Shown in pieces: positions 1 through 9,973 of a DNA stretch of 64,000 nt (positions are counted from its first letter, which is position 1; each line of letters begins with the position of its first letter). A program made the translations under genes and the position numbers. Source of the DNA: Salipaludibacillus sp. CUR1 (GTDB lineage: Bacteria > Bacillota > Bacilli > Bacillales > Salisediminibacteriaceae); NCBI RefSeq assembly GCF_021028955.1, contig NZ_JAIWPE010000094.1:1-64000 (forward strand), read 5' to 3'. The notes beneath the pieces are model-generated. The model saw only the letters and a program-made list of their open reading frames with translations, made no database searches and was not told the DNA's origin.

Positions 1-99
<99 letters not shown>

Positions 100-101
100 T
101 C

Positions 102-135
102 AAAGGCATTCTCAGAAGAGGATGTCTTTTTTGTG
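102..135 (+). terminator. rRNA operon terminator
   Basis: Just after 5S, AAAGGCATTCTC pairs imperfectly with GAGGATGTCTTT across an AGAA loop and is followed by a T run (126-132). This is a Rho-independent terminator in the expected place for an rRNA operon. Confidence 0.75.
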
Positions 136-197
136 TTTTTAAAAAATACCTTAAACCTTTCCGGCTAAAAGCTGATTACTTTTTTTGGACAGGTGTT

Positions 198-392
198 TCG
201 CTGATTGGGCATCGATTATCGCTGATAGAACTCAAATTTCGCTGATTGAGCATCTATTTTCGCCGATAGAACGTGATTTTCGCTGATTGAACCCAAAATT
301 CGCTGATAGACCCCTCATTTTCGCCGATAGAACTCAAAATTAGCTGTTAGACCACCTAATTCAGCTGCTCGACCCCTCCTTTTCCACGATAG
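198..392. repeat. Tandem array of about 20.5-bp GCTGAT units
   Basis: A unit of the form TTTCGCTGAT(A/T)GAAC followed by 5-7 variable bases recurs with the G of GCTGAT/GCCGAT at 200, 221, 241, 262, 282, 302 and 323, then decays at 343, 364 and about 385. Spacing alternates 20 and 21 bases. There is no long reading frame and no hairpin. It lies in the non-coding stretch between 5S and the MgtC-type gene; the rest of 136-571 shows only an isolated TTTTCGCTG near 442 and AT-rich sequence. Function unknown. Confidence 0.85.
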
Positions 393-571
393 GCAATAAA
401 AAATCGTTTCTGAAGCCGTCCATTACTGCCCAAATCGCCAATTTTCGCTGTAAAAGCCCTTTAATTAAACCCATGATTTATATAACTTTTTAAAGGGTAT
501 TGAATGTCTACTGTGGAATAATAATGAACCATAGGCCAAAAATTGTAACCTTTATTAGGAGTGAAACATAG

Positions 572-1285
572 ATGGAGTGGGCTGGTATAATGGATAACGA
601 ATTAGTTATTATGGCGACGAGGCTGTTTGTAGCAGCATTATTAGGTGGTCTCATTGGATTAGAAAGAGAAATTAGTCATCACTCGGCTGGATTCCGTACG
701 CATATGTTAGTGAGTGTGGGATCGTGCCTGGTGATGCTATTAGCTTTTTTCGGGTTTCAGGATTATTTGGCTGCAAACACAGAAGTGGTCAGGTATGATC
801 CTTCCCGTCTGGCTTCATATGTCATTTCAGGAATCGGTTTTTTGGGAGCTGGAACGATTCTAGTTCAAGGATACTCAATCCGGGGGTTAACGACGGCAGC
901 TTCCATCTGGGTGGTTGCAGGCATAGGCCTGACAGTAGGGGCAGGAATGTTCGGTGCCGCTTTTTTAACGACCATTATTGTGATTTTGAGTTTGTTTTTT
1001 CTTGGAAAAGTAAGATTTCGTAAAGGAGAACATGCGCTGAAAAAAACACTTACCATTATGGCAGAAGAAGAAAATAGCCGGCTAAATGAAATGGTACAGA
1101 TTTTAGAAGCAAATCACATTAGTATTCATAGTATGAAAACGGAAAAACAAAATATATATAACGAAAATCCAATGATTGAATATCGTTTATTAGTGGAATA
1201 TAAAAATGAGAATGCAATTAATGCAGTGCTGGATGAGTTACATAGGCTTTCTTTCGTAAAACAAGTATTAATAGAGAAAGAATAG
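572..1285 (+). CDS. MgtC/SapB-family membrane protein
   Basis: This 237-residue protein has an N-terminal hydrophobic domain of about four to five membrane segments (residues 10-150) with the family hallmarks GGLIGLERE and RTHMLVSVG near the first two segments and GFLGAGTI in the third. A soluble C-terminal part (about 155-237) looks like the ACT-like regulatory domain of longer MgtC relatives. MgtC proteins are linked to growth at low magnesium and to ATP synthase or membrane-potential control; the role here is not shown. The start follows an AGGAGTG ribosome site by 8 bases; an ATG at 590 is the alternative. It is monocistronic and ends in a terminator at 1319. Confidence 0.85.
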   Translation: MEWAGIMDNELVIMATRLFVAALLGGLIGLEREISHHSAGFRTHMLVSVGSCLVMLLAFFGFQDYLAANTEVVRYDPSRLASYVISGIGFLGAGTILVQGYSIRGLTTAASIWVVAGIGLTVGAGMFGAAFLTTIIVILSLFFLGKVRFRKGEHALKKTLTIMAEEENSRLNEMVQILEANHISIHSMKTEKQNIYNENPMIEYRLLVEYKNENAINAVLDELHRLSFVKQVLIEKE

Positions 1286-1318
1286 AATGAAAACGAATAA
1301 GATTGACGAAAATAAATA

Positions 1319-1350
1319 AGGTGCACATCAAATTAGTTGCACCTTTTAAA
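1319..1350 (+). terminator. Terminator of the MgtC-type gene
   Basis: AGGTGCA (1319-1325) and TGCACCT (1338-1344) form a 7-bp stem with a 12-base loop followed by TTT and an A-rich stretch. The 3' arm coincides with the -35 box of the next promoter, so the element serves two transcription units. Confidence 0.65.
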
Positions 1351-1364
1351 AAAAACGATATAAT
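1337..1364 (+). promoter_or_regulatory. SigA-type promoter of the ctsR operon
   Basis: TTGCAC (1337-1342), a 16-base spacer and a perfect TATAAT (1359-1364) lie directly upstream of the CtsR operator. Transcription would start close to 1371, inside the operator, which fits repression by CtsR. Confidence 0.8.
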
Positions 1365-1372
1365 AGAGACAA

Positions 1373-1395
1373 AGTCAAATATAGTCAAAGTCAAT
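1373..1395 (+). promoter_or_regulatory. CtsR operator
   Basis: Two direct heptads AGTCAAA (1373-1379 and 1383-1389) separated by three bases match the known CtsR box (A/G)GTCAAANAN(A/G)GTCAAA; a third partial GTCAAT follows at 1390-1395. It lies just downstream of the -10 box, so bound CtsR would block transcription of its own operon until heat or protein stress releases it. Confidence 0.9.
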
Positions 1396-1452
1396 ATAAA
1401 GTTTATATTAAATTTATAAGCATCTGCTTTGCGGGCAAAGGAGGGGGATGCG

Positions 1453-1929
1453 GTGAGGAATATTTCTGATCTGATTGAGCATTACCTCAAGACAATCTTA
1501 GAAGGAAACAGAGAAGAGGTTATTGAAGTAAAACGAAGTGAGTTAGCCGAACAGTTTGATTGCGTTCCTTCTCAAATAAATTATGTGATCCGCACCCGGT
1601 TTACTGTAGAAAAAGGCTATATGGTCGAAAGTAAACGGGGAGGCGGAGGGTATATCCGTATTATTAAAGTCAAAGCAGATAATCAGCTCGCATTGTTTGA
1701 CCAGTTAATTGAACTTAGCGGAAGCCGCGTTTCCCAGACTGCGGCCAATAATATGATTGCACGTCTTTTAGAAGAGGAAGCTGTCACGCAAAGAGAAGCA
1801 AACCTTATGAAGAGCGTGATGGACAGAGAGGTTATTCATATTAAACTTCCTTTCAGAGACGAATTGCGGGCTCAAATGTTAAAAGCTATGCTGACTGCCC
1901 TGAAGTATAAAGAGTTTAATAAACCTTAG
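1453..1929 (+). CDS. ctsR: CtsR, repressor of class III heat-shock genes
   Basis: CtsR is a dimeric winged-helix repressor that binds tandem heptads and controls clp genes. The 158-residue product begins VRNISDLIEHYLK, as in Bacillus CtsR, and carries the glycine-rich wing RGGGGYIRI (about residues 61-69) that inserts into DNA and senses heat. I chose the GTG at 1453 over an upstream in-frame ATG at 1429 because AAAGGAGGGGG at 1437-1447 is ideally spaced for it and the N-terminus then matches the family. It is the first gene of ctsR-mcsA-mcsB-clpC and has the matching operator upstream, so it should repress itself. Confidence 0.95.
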   Translation: MRNISDLIEHYLKTILEGNREEVIEVKRSELAEQFDCVPSQINYVIRTRFTVEKGYMVESKRGGGGYIRIIKVKADNQLALFDQLIELSGSRVSQTAANNMIARLLEEEAVTQREANLMKSVMDREVIHIKLPFRDELRAQMLKAMLTALKYKEFNKP

Positions 1930-1945
1930 ATGAGGAGGGGATGAT

Positions 1946-2485
1946 ATGCTCTGCCAAGAGTGCCAGGAACGCCCGGCCAGCTTGCATTTCACGAAAATCA
2001 TCAATGGGGAGAAAACTGAAATTCATGTGTGTGAAACGTGTGCCAAAGATAAAGGAGACCAGTTCCAGGGTTCAAACAACTTTTCAATTCATCAATTGCT
2101 TTCAGGCCTTTTGGATGCAGGTCAATCAATATCTGCTTCACAATCTCAACCCTATAAAAAAACTCAGCCTGACTTAAAGTGCCCGAGTTGCGGGATGGGA
2201 TACAAGCAGTTTGCCAAAGTGGGAAGGCTGGGCTGTGCCGATTGTTACCGGACTTTTAACCAAAAGTTAGAACCGGTTTTTAAAAGAATACATGGAGGAA
2301 ACTCGGTACACTCCGGTAAAATACCTAAGCGGAAAGGCAAAGATTTGCACGTACACCGCGAAATTGAAAATTTAAAAGAGAAAATGAAAAAGCTGATAGA
2401 GCAGGAAGAGTTTGAAAAAGCTGCAGAAACGAGGGACCGTATCCGCTCTTTAGAAGAAAGCCTGAATAATAAGGGGGGAGCGTGA
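1946..2485 (+). CDS. mcsA: McsA, zinc-finger activator of McsB
   Basis: McsA activates the arginine kinase McsB and helps release CtsR from DNA. The 179-residue product has CxxC pairs typical of the family: CQEC near residue 3, CETC near 30, CPSC near 75 and CADC near 91, forming treble-clef-like zinc sites. The C-terminal 50 residues are a charged helix with a UvrB/UvrC-like motif ([15 protein letters not shown]). It starts 17 bases after ctsR behind GAGGAGGGG and its stop overlaps the region of the mcsB ribosome site. Length is close to the B. subtilis protein. Confidence 0.95.
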   Translation: MLCQECQERPASLHFTKIINGEKTEIHVCETCAKDKGDQFQGSNNFSIHQLLSGLLDAGQSISASQSQPYKKTQPDLKCPSCGMGYKQFAKVGRLGCADCYRTFNQKLEPVFKRIHGGNSVHSGKIPKRKGKDLHVHREIENLKEKMKKLIEQEEFEKAAETRDRIRSLEESLNNKGGA

Positions 2486-2487
2486 GT

Positions 2488-3558
2488 ATGTCATTACAGC
2501 CTTTTATTAATGAAGCAGTCAGTCCCTGGATGAAAAATGAAGGGCCGGAAGCTGATATTGTTATAAGCAGCCGGATCCGCCTTGCCCGAAACCTGCAGGA
2601 TGTGACCTATCCTCTTTTGGCAGATAAGGAACAGCTGGAAGAGATTGTGGGAAAGGTGGAAGATAAATTTGCGGGGCATTCTCACCGCAGGTTTGGACAG
2701 CTGGAACTCCTCAAAATGAATAATTTAAAGACTAATGAAAAGCGGGTGCTGGTGGAAAAGCATCTGATAAGTCCCAATCTTGCAACTGATTCTAAAGCTG
2801 GAGCTGTGCTTCTCAGTGAAGATGAGTCACTGAGTGTGATGGTTAATGAAGAAGACCATTTACGGATTCAATGTCTTTTGTCAGGTTTCCAATTAGATGA
2901 AGGGCTTAAATATGCCAATGATATGGATGACTGGATGGAAGAAAAACTGGATTTCGCTTTTGATGAAAAACGAGGGTACTTAACAACCTGTCCTACGAAT
3001 GTGGGTACAGGCCTCAGGTCTTCTGTCATGATGCATTTGCCGGCACTTGTTCTTACGAAAAACCTGAACCGCATCCTTCCGGCTATCAACCAGCTGGGCC
3101 TTGTCGTCCGTGGTATTTACGGCGAAGGCAGCGAAGCTCGGGGGAACCTGTTTCAGGTTTCCAACCAGACAACTCTCGGAAAATCGGAAAAAGATATTGT
3201 AGAAGATTTACGCAACGTCGTCACACAGCTTATCCAGCAGGAACGGGCAGCAAGAGAAACCCTGCTTGAACAGTCACAAAATAAATTGGAAGATAGAATC
3301 TACCGTTCCTACGGCATCCTTGCCTACAGCAGAAGAATGGAATCAAAAGAAGCGATGCAAAGGCTGTCGGACGTGAGACTCGGGATTGATATGGGGTTAA
3401 TAAAAAATGTAAATGGCAAGATTCTTAACGAATTAATGATTTTGACTCAGCCCGGTTTTCTCCAGCAATATGCAGGGGAAAAGCTGAACTCAGAACAGAG
3501 GGATGAACGAAGGGCAGCTGTCATAAGAGAAAGATTCAACCTTGAAACAAACGGTTAA
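2488..3558 (+). CDS. mcsB: McsB, protein-arginine kinase
   Basis: McsB phosphorylates arginine side chains of CtsR and of damaged proteins, tagging them for ClpCP degradation. The 356-residue protein has the phosphagen-kinase catalytic fold, with the nucleotide-contacting SSRIRLARN near residue 28, the [14 protein letters not shown] segment that contains the active-site cysteine (about residue 170) and [13 protein letters not shown] near 207. I start at ATG 2488, not the in-frame GTG at 2482: the product then begins MSLQPF as in relatives and the AAGGGGGGAG site is correctly spaced. It is coupled to mcsA and followed 23 bases later by clpC. Confidence 0.95.
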   Translation: MSLQPFINEAVSPWMKNEGPEADIVISSRIRLARNLQDVTYPLLADKEQLEEIVGKVEDKFAGHSHRRFGQLELLKMNNLKTNEKRVLVEKHLISPNLATDSKAGAVLLSEDESLSVMVNEEDHLRIQCLLSGFQLDEGLKYANDMDDWMEEKLDFAFDEKRGYLTTCPTNVGTGLRSSVMMHLPALVLTKNLNRILPAINQLGLVVRGIYGEGSEARGNLFQVSNQTTLGKSEKDIVEDLRNVVTQLIQQERAARETLLEQSQNKLEDRIYRSYGILAYSRRMESKEAMQRLSDVRLGIDMGLIKNVNGKILNELMILTQPGFLQQYAGEKLNSEQRDERRAAVIRERFNLETNG

Positions 3559-3581
3559 TTATAAGATGGAGGTGTAAGTAA

Positions 3582-6023
3582 ATGATGTTTGGAAGATTTA
3601 CTGAACGCGCACAAAAAGTTTTAGCACTGGCCCAGGAAGAAGCAGGAAGATTAGGCCACAGCAATATAGGCACAGAACATATTCTGTTAGGTTTAGTCAG
3701 TGAAGGAGAAGGGATTGCGGCTAAAGCACTGTCGGCTTTAGGACTTGGATCTGAAAAGATTCAGACTGAAGTGGAAAATCTGATTGGCCGCGGAGAAGAA
3801 AGTACAAAACAAATTCATTATACACCAAGGGCTAAAAAAGTTATTGAGCTGTCTATGGATGAAGCGAGAAAGCTTGGCCATTCTTATGTAGGGACAGAAC
3901 ACATTCTTCTCGGACTGATCAGGGAAGGAGAAGGGGTGGCAGCCAGAGTTTTAAATAACTTGGGTGTCAGCCTGAATAAAGCAAGGCAGCAAGTTCTGCA
4001 GCTGCTCGGATCAAGCGAGTCAGCCAACAGCCAGCAGCAGTCTTCTGCAGGTACAGGGGCCGCTAATGCCAACACGCCTACTCTTGACAGTCTTGCCCGT
4101 GATTTAACCGCTATTGCCAAAGAAGATCAAATTGACCCGGTTATCGGCCGTGCCAAGGAGATAGAGCGGGTTATACAGATTCTCAGCCGGCGTACTAAAA
4201 ACAACCCTGTTTTAATTGGTGAGCCGGGCGTAGGTAAAACAGCTATCGCAGAAGGGCTTGCTCAACAGATCATTAACAATGAAGTTCCTGAGACACTGCG
4301 GAATAAACGGGTTATGACTCTCGATATGGGAACTGTGGTAGCTGGAACTAAATACCGCGGGGAGTTTGAAGACCGGTTGAAGAAAGTGATGGAAGAGATT
4401 CGGCAGGCAGGCAACGTTGTCCTGTTTATTGATGAGCTTCATACGTTGATTGGAGCTGGTGGTGCAGAAGGTGCGATTGACGCTTCCAATATTCTGAAAC
4501 CTTCACTGGCAAGGGGAGAGCTTCAGTGTATAGGTGCTACCACGCTTGATGAATACCGTAAATATATTGAGAAAGATTCAGCCTTGGAAAGACGTTTTCA
4601 GCCGATTCAGGTTGATGAACCGACTAGTGATGAGTCTGTCCAGATTTTAAGTGGCCTGAGAGACCGGTATGAAGCGCACCACCGCGTCACTATTACTGAT
4701 GATGCGATTGAGGCAGCGGTGCAGTTGTCAGACCGTTATATATCTGACCGGTTCCTTCCGGACAAAGCGATTGATTTAATAGATGAAGCAGCTTCCAAAG
4801 TTCGTCTGCGTTCTTATACAGCGCCTCCTAATTTGAAAGAAAAGGAACAGAGCCTGGAAGAGCTCCGTAAAGAAAAGGATGCAGCGGTTCAAAGCCAGGA
4901 GTTTGAAAAAGCAGCCTCCTTGCGTGATAAAGAGCAGAAATTGCGGGAAGAGCTTCAAACTATGAAAAATGAGTGGAAAGAAAAGCAGGGTCAGGAGAAC
5001 TCAGAAGTGACCACAGAAGATATTGCTTCAGTTGTATCAACATGGACGGGAATTCCTGTCAGTAAATTGGCCGAAGAAGAGACAGATCGTCTGCTCAGAA
5101 TGGAAGAAATTCTTCATAACCGTGTCATCGGACAGGAAGAAGCCGTCCAGGCCGTTTCAAAAGCTATTCGCCGGGCAAGGGCAGGGCTGAAAGACCCTAA
5201 ACGACCAATTGGTTCATTTATTTTCCTTGGACCTACCGGGGTTGGTAAAACAGAACTCGCCAGGGCAGTAGCTGAGTCTTTATTTGGTGATGAAGATGCC
5301 ATTATCCGAATTGATATGTCCGAATTTATGGAGAAACATACGACAAGCCGTCTTGTCGGTTCACCTCCTGGTTATGTGGGCCACGAAGAAGGCGGGCAGT
5401 TAACAGAGAAAGTCCGTCGCAAACCTTACTCAGTCATTCTTCTTGATGAAGTTGAAAAAGCGCATCCGGAAGTATTTAATATTCTTTTACAAGTCCTTGA
5501 AGACGGCTTCCTGACTGATTCAAAAGGCCGCAGGGTAGACTTCAGGAATACGGCGATTATTATGACTTCAAACGTGGGTGCGAGCACGTTGAGACAGGAG
5601 AAAAGTTTAGGGTTTACTGCTCAGCGGGACGGACAGGACTATAAAGATATGAAAGGGAAAGTCATGGGCGAACTTAAGAAAAGCTTCCGTCCTGAATTCC
5701 TGAACCGTATCGATGAAATTATTGTCTTCCATTCCCTTGAAAAAGAACACATTAAAGAAATTGTTTCACTCATGGCTAATGAGCTTACTAAGCGGCTTGC
5801 AGAGCAGGATATTGAGTTTGAATTAACAGAAGAAGCGAAAGCAAAAATTGCAGACGAAGGGTTTGACCCGGAATACGGAGCGCGTCCTCTTCGACGGGCC
5901 TTGCAAAAACAAGTTGAGGACCGCTTATCTGAAGCGCTCCTGCGCGGAAACATCAAAAAAGGTGAATCTGTAAAACTGGATGTCAAAGAGGGCGAATACA
6001 CCGTGAGTTCTGCAGGAAATTAA
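3582..6023 (+). CDS. clpC: ClpC, AAA+ unfoldase of the ClpCP protease
   Basis: ClpC unfolds substrates, including arginine-phosphorylated proteins delivered by McsB or adaptors such as MecA, and feeds them to ClpP. In order, the 813-residue protein shows the double Clp N domain (1-150), AAA+ domain 1 with Walker A GEPGVGKT (about 213-220), a coiled-coil middle domain rich in Glu/Lys (about 410-475), AAA+ domain 2 with GPTGVGKT (550-557), and a C-terminal D2-small domain. The start is a double ATG after GGAGGTG, as in B. subtilis. It is the last gene under the CtsR operator before the hairpin at 6068. Confidence 0.97.
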   Translation: MMFGRFTERAQKVLALAQEEAGRLGHSNIGTEHILLGLVSEGEGIAAKALSALGLGSEKIQTEVENLIGRGEESTKQIHYTPRAKKVIELSMDEARKLGHSYVGTEHILLGLIREGEGVAARVLNNLGVSLNKARQQVLQLLGSSESANSQQQSSAGTGAANANTPTLDSLARDLTAIAKEDQIDPVIGRAKEIERVIQILSRRTKNNPVLIGEPGVGKTAIAEGLAQQIINNEVPETLRNKRVMTLDMGTVVAGTKYRGEFEDRLKKVMEEIRQAGNVVLFIDELHTLIGAGGAEGAIDASNILKPSLARGELQCIGATTLDEYRKYIEKDSALERRFQPIQVDEPTSDESVQILSGLRDRYEAHHRVTITDDAIEAAVQLSDRYISDRFLPDKAIDLIDEAASKVRLRSYTAPPNLKEKEQSLEELRKEKDAAVQSQEFEKAASLRDKEQKLREELQTMKNEWKEKQGQENSEVTTEDIASVVSTWTGIPVSKLAEEETDRLLRMEEILHNRVIGQEEAVQAVSKAIRRARAGLKDPKRPIGSFIFLGPTGVGKTELARAVAESLFGDEDAIIRIDMSEFMEKHTTSRLVGSPPGYVGHEEGGQLTEKVRRKPYSVILLDEVEKAHPEVFNILLQVLEDGFLTDSKGRRVDFRNTAIIMTSNVGASTLRQEKSLGFTAQRDGQDYKDMKGKVMGELKKSFRPEFLNRIDEIIVFHSLEKEHIKEIVSLMANELTKRLAEQDIEFELTEEAKAKIADEGFDPEYGARPLRRALQKQVEDRLSEALLRGNIKKGESVKLDVKEGEYTVSSAGN

Positions 6024-6067
6024 AAGTAAATTTTGCTGGAGCGACAAGCAGGTTAAGTTTATAACAG

Positions 6068-6111
6068 GGGGGAAGTCAAAGTGTATACTGCGACTTCTCC
6101 CTTTATATTTT
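6068..6111 (+). terminator. Terminator or attenuator between clpC and radA
   Basis: GGGGGAAGTC (6068-6077) pairs with GACTTCTCCC (6092-6101), one G-U pair included, followed by TTTATATTTTT. It would separate stress-induced ctsR-clpC transcripts from radA-disA, with partial read-through possible. I found no convincing promoter between it and radA. Confidence 0.7.
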
Positions 6112-6197
6112 TACTAGCGGTTGCTTTTCCTTCATCATCCTTACCTAGCCGTGATAAAATAAATAAACAGGATGTTCAAGGAAAAGAGGTCGTGTAA

Positions 6198-7601
6198 ATG
6201 GCTAAACGCAAAACAAAATTTGTCTGTCAGGATTGTGGCTATGAGTCCACTAAGTGGATGGGAAAATGTCCAGGCTGCCAGAACTGGAACACATTAGTGG
6301 AAGAGATAGAAGCAGAGCCAGCCGGAAGAAAGCGGGGCTTTGTAACGGGTGGCAAAAGAACCGCAAAACCTGAGCCTATAACCACAATCGAACGAACTGA
6401 AGAAGAAAGAATCAGTACACATATAAAAGAGCTTAACCGCGTATTAGGAGGCGGAATTGTTCCTGGATCTCTCGTTCTGGTCGGGGGCGATCCGGGGATA
6501 GGGAAATCCACCTTGCTTCTTCAACTTTCCGCCACACTTTCTGAACGAAAAGAACGGGTCCTTTATATATCAGGTGAGGAATCGGTTAAACAGACAAAGT
6601 TGAGAGCAGACAGACTTGGCATTGGGAATGACCAGTTGTTTGTTTTAGCCGAAACTGATGTGGAACATATCGAGAAAGTGATTGAAGAGATGAATCCGAC
6701 GCTCATTATCATTGACTCTATTCAAACAGTTTATCTTGAAGGTGTAACAAGTGCACCAGGAAGTGTTTCACAAGTAAGGGAATGTACATCGGCATTTATG
6801 CGCATAGCTAAAACAAAAGGAATTGCTATCTTTCTTGTCGGGCATGTAACCAAACAAGGTTCTATTGCAGGACCGCGGATTTTAGAGCATATGGTTGATT
6901 GCGTACTTTACTTTGAAGGAGAGCGCCACCATACCTATCGTATTTTAAGAGCGGTAAAAAACAGGTTTGGGTCAACCAATGAAATTGGGATTTTTGAAAT
7001 GAAAGAGGCTGGTCTCGAGGAAGTGCTGAATCCTTCAGAGATATTCCTTGAAGAAAGATCATCAGGAGCGGCTGGTTCCGCTGTCGTTGCCTCAATGGAA
7101 GGGACAAGGACAGTTCTGGTAGAAATACAGTCACTGATCTCTCCTACAAGCTTCGGGAATCCAAGAAGAATGGCCACTGGAATTGACCATAATCGTATTT
7201 CTTTAATTATGGCAGTATTGGAAAAACGGGTCGGTATGATGCTCCAAAATCATGATGCTTATGTAAAGGTAGCGGGAGGCGTCCGTCTGGACGAACCTTC
7301 AATAGATCTGGCGATCGCTGTTTCCATTGCTTCAAGTTTCCGGGATTCACCAACAGCCCCGGCAGATGTAATTATAGGGGAAGTCGGCCTGACTGGAGAA
7401 GTAAGACGTGTAACACGTATTGAACAGCGGGTCATTGAAGCGGCCAAACTCGGTTTTGAACGTGTAATTATTCCTGAGAAATCGGCAGGAGGGTGGACGC
7501 CCCCTGAAGGGATAGAAGTAGTGGGTGTCACCAGTGTAAATGAAGCAATCGAAGTCACGTTAGGAGGAATATCGAGTGGATCACCAACGTTCGAATTATG
7601 A
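6198..7601 (+). CDS. radA: RadA/Sms, DNA repair ATPase and branch-migration helicase
   Basis: RadA processes recombination intermediates and works with RecA; in Bacillus it also affects DisA. The 467-residue protein has an N-terminal C4 zinc finger (C10-x2-C13 and CPGC near 27-30), a RecA-like ATPase with Walker [10 protein letters not shown] (near 96), the family-specific KNRFG motif (254-258) and a Lon-protease-like C-terminal domain. The start ATG follows a modest GAGGT site. It overlaps disA by 26 bases, so the two are translationally coupled. Confidence 0.96.
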   Translation: MAKRKTKFVCQDCGYESTKWMGKCPGCQNWNTLVEEIEAEPAGRKRGFVTGGKRTAKPEPITTIERTEEERISTHIKELNRVLGGGIVPGSLVLVGGDPGIGKSTLLLQLSATLSERKERVLYISGEESVKQTKLRADRLGIGNDQLFVLAETDVEHIEKVIEEMNPTLIIIDSIQTVYLEGVTSAPGSVSQVRECTSAFMRIAKTKGIAIFLVGHVTKQGSIAGPRILEHMVDCVLYFEGERHHTYRILRAVKNRFGSTNEIGIFEMKEAGLEEVLNPSEIFLEERSSGAAGSAVVASMEGTRTVLVEIQSLISPTSFGNPRRMATGIDHNRISLIMAVLEKRVGMMLQNHDAYVKVAGGVRLDEPSIDLAIAVSIASSFRDSPTAPADVIIGEVGLTGEVRRVTRIEQRVIEAAKLGFERVIIPEKSAGGWTPPEGIEVVGVTSVNEAIEVTLGGISSGSPTFEL

Positions 7602-8658
7602 TGAAAATTTTATAAGCAATGTGCTGCATCTAGTAGCGCCCGGGACAGCTCTTCGGGAAGGCATCGACAATGTCCTTCGGGCAAAAACCGGCGGCTTGAT
7701 AGTCCTTGGTTATAATGAAGAAATGATTAACCTTGTGGACGGCGGATTTTTTATAAATAGTGATTTCTCCCCTGCTTATCTTTATGAACTGGCTAAAATG
7801 GACGGAGCAATCATTTTAAGCGAAGACGGCGGGCGGATCCTTTACGCTAATACACAGCTCGTCCCGGAAAATACGATTTATTCCACTGAAACCGGGATTC
7901 GCCACAGAACGGCACAAAGAGTAGCTAAACAGACTGGCAACCTGGTTATTTCCATTTCCCAGAGGCGGAATGTGATTACCCTTTACCAGGGAGAGTACAG
8001 ATATGCACTTAAAGATATCGGTGTCATTTTAACAAAAGCAAATCAGGCCATTCAGACACTGGAAAAGTATAAATCCGTACTTGATCAAAGTATAACTAAC
8101 CTTGGCGCATTGGAATTTGAAGAACTTGTGACCTTCCACGAAGTTTCCCAGGTGATGCACAGGGTAGAAATGGTTTTAAGAATTAAAGGAGAAATACTCA
8201 ATTACGTGAATGAATTAGGAAACGAAGGACGGCTTATCTCTATGCAGCTGGAAGAGCTGGTTCTTAACATGGAGAATGAAGCCTTGCTTTTAATTAAAGA
8301 TTATATAAAAGACGAAAAACAGGACCCTGTGGAAACGTTAAAAAAATTAAAACGTCTGTCAAATGATGAGCTGCTGGATGACCATGTAATCGTTAAGCTC
8401 CTTGGGTACGGGAAGATCACTAACCTTCAGGAACAGGCTGTTTGTCCGAGAGGCTACCGGATTTTAAATAAAATCCCACGTATCCCGCCCATGGTTGTAA
8501 GTAACCTGATAAACAGATTCAAGGAGCTGCCTTATATAATGAGAGCAAGCATTGAAGAACTTGATGAAGTGGACGGTATTGGGGAGGCGAGAGCCAAAAA
8601 AATAAAAGACGGTTTAACAAGGATTCAGGAGCAGCTTTTCATAGACCGGCACATTTAA
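7576..8658 (+). CDS. disA: DisA, DNA-integrity scanning diadenylate cyclase
   Basis: DisA makes cyclic di-AMP from two ATP while scanning DNA and stops at branched structures, delaying sporulation. The 360-residue protein has the DAC domain with catalytic DGA (76-78) and RHRT (109-112), a central helical spine, and a C-terminal helix-hairpin-helix domain ([16 protein letters not shown], about 333-348) that binds branched DNA. It starts at GTG 7576 inside the end of radA, behind TTAGGAGGAAT. The overlap matches the radA-disA pairing of other Bacilli. Confidence 0.96.
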   Translation: MDHQRSNYDENFISNVLHLVAPGTALREGIDNVLRAKTGGLIVLGYNEEMINLVDGGFFINSDFSPAYLYELAKMDGAIILSEDGGRILYANTQLVPENTIYSTETGIRHRTAQRVAKQTGNLVISISQRRNVITLYQGEYRYALKDIGVILTKANQAIQTLEKYKSVLDQSITNLGALEFEELVTFHEVSQVMHRVEMVLRIKGEILNYVNELGNEGRLISMQLEELVLNMENEALLLIKDYIKDEKQDPVETLKKLKRLSNDELLDDHVIVKLLGYGKITNLQEQAVCPRGYRILNKIPRIPPMVVSNLINRFKELPYIMRASIEELDEVDGIGEARAKKIKDGLTRIQEQLFIDRHI

Positions 8659-8685
8659 ATGAATGGTGTCTAAAAAAATCATCTA

Positions 8686-8714
8686 TTGACGAAAAGATTT
8701 TAAATAGATATAAT
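8686..8714 (+). promoter_or_regulatory. SigA-type promoter for yacL
   Basis: TTGACG (8686-8691), a 17-base spacer and TATAAT (8709-8714) lie in the 197-base gap after disA. The remaining AT-rich leader to 8855 shows no clear hairpin. Confidence 0.75.
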
Positions 8715-8855
8715 GGATTATTTAGTATTATTGACAATGTAATTACCCGGTGATAAGGTATTTATATGCTTGAATATGTAATTTTTTGTGAAATTTAACC
8801 TTTTATGTTTGGAATTCGGGGTCTTGTCTATAATAACTAGAAGGAGGTGAAGTTT

Positions 8856-9944
8856 ATGCTTCGCAAAATTGTACAATTGGTAATTCTGTTTATAGGTGGT
8901 ACTGTCGGTTATCTGTTTATACCTGATCTTATTCATTTTCTAAATATTAACGGCACCCCGGAGTGGCTGATTAACGGTTATTTTGGAGCAGTATTAGGTG
9001 CACTTATATTATATTTATCTCTTTATCTGTTTGTAGATAACATTGTCAGTTTTATCCGGCTTGCAGAAGATACACTTGTTAAATTTCCGGTGACAGACCT
9101 TCTGTTTGGCACGGTGGGCCTGGTCATTGGTCTGATGTTAGCCTTTCTGATTACCGTTGCTTTAAACAGTGTGGAGATCCCTGTTTTAAGTTCTGTTTTG
9201 CCGCTTATTCTTACGTTGTTTTTTGGTTACTTAGGCTTTCAGGTTGGTTATCAGAAGCGTGATGAATTAATGGGGCTGTTTCCCGGCTCAAAAAATTCCA
9301 AGAAAAGCGCTGAAGAATCTGAAGAAGAAGTTCACGGAAAACTTAAGATTCTTGATACCAGCGTAATTATTGACGGAAGAATCGCAGATATCTGCCAGAC
9401 AGGCTTTATAGAAGGAACATTGATTATTCCGGAATTTGTTCTGGAAGAACTCCAGCATATTGCAGACTCTTCTGATGTTCTAAAAAGAAACCGTGGCCGG
9501 CGCGGCTTAGACATCTTGAATAAAATTCAAAAAGAGCTGACCGTAAAAGTTGAAATTTATGAAGGTGATTTTGAGGAAATTCAGGAAGTAGACAGCAAAC
9601 TTGTGAAACTGGCAAAAGTGCTCGGGGGATTTGTTGTTACTAATGACTTTAATTTAAATAAAGTGTGCGACTTGCAAGGCGTGGATGTTCTTAATATTAA
9701 TGATCTCGCAAATGCGGTCAAGCCTGTTGTCCTGCCCGGTGAAGAAATGGGAGTGCAAGTTATTAAGGACGGCAAAGAACAAAATCAAGGTATAGCTTAT
9801 TTGGACGATGGCACAATGATTGTCGTCGAGGAAGGAAGAAGTTATATTGGCAAGAATATTGAGGTCATCGTGACCAGTGTGCTGCAAACCTCAGCCGGAC
9901 GAATGATTTTTGCCAAACCAAAACTGATGGAGAAAGCACTTTAA
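8856..9944 (+). CDS. yacL: PIN/TRAM-domain membrane protein (YacL)
   Basis: This conserved Bacillus protein joins a membrane domain to a putative ribonuclease. In its 362 residues I see four membrane segments (about 3-22, 42-62, 78-100, 108-130), a PIN nuclease-like domain with acidic motifs [10 protein letters not shown] (about 168) and [10 protein letters not shown] (about 260), and a C-terminal TRAM domain that should bind RNA. The start is ATG 8856, six bases after AAGGAGGTG; an overlapping GTG at 8847 is part of that site. It precedes ispD by 29 bases. The substrate is unknown. Confidence 0.9.
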   Translation: MLRKIVQLVILFIGGTVGYLFIPDLIHFLNINGTPEWLINGYFGAVLGALILYLSLYLFVDNIVSFIRLAEDTLVKFPVTDLLFGTVGLVIGLMLAFLITVALNSVEIPVLSSVLPLILTLFFGYLGFQVGYQKRDELMGLFPGSKNSKKSAEESEEEVHGKLKILDTSVIIDGRIADICQTGFIEGTLIIPEFVLEELQHIADSSDVLKRNRGRRGLDILNKIQKELTVKVEIYEGDFEEIQEVDSKLVKLAKVLGGFVVTNDFNLNKVCDLQGVDVLNINDLANAVKPVVLPGEEMGVQVIKDGKEQNQGIAYLDDGTMIVVEEGRSYIGKNIEVIVTSVLQTSAGRMIFAKPKLMEKAL

Positions 9945-9973
9945 GGCCCAATAGATATAATAAAGGAGTTCTC

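Noticed and set aside
198-392. CRISPR array
   Set aside because: Units are about 20 bases in total with a 13-15 base core, no true spacers and no cas genes nearby.
100-571. tRNA genes after 5S
   Set aside because: No cloverleaf or TTCGA-type T-arm sequence could be found; the only structure is the terminator and the tandem repeat.
2482-2487. GTG start for mcsB
   Set aside because: The ATG at 2488 gives the family N-terminus and better spacing from the ribosome site.
5639-6001. 120-residue ORF on the minus strand
   Set aside because: Antisense of the clpC 3' end with no ribosome site and no family resemblance.
8718-8936. 72-residue AT-rich ORF on the minus strand
   Set aside because: Overlaps the yacL promoter and start; low-complexity Lys/Asn content typical of AT-rich non-coding sequence.
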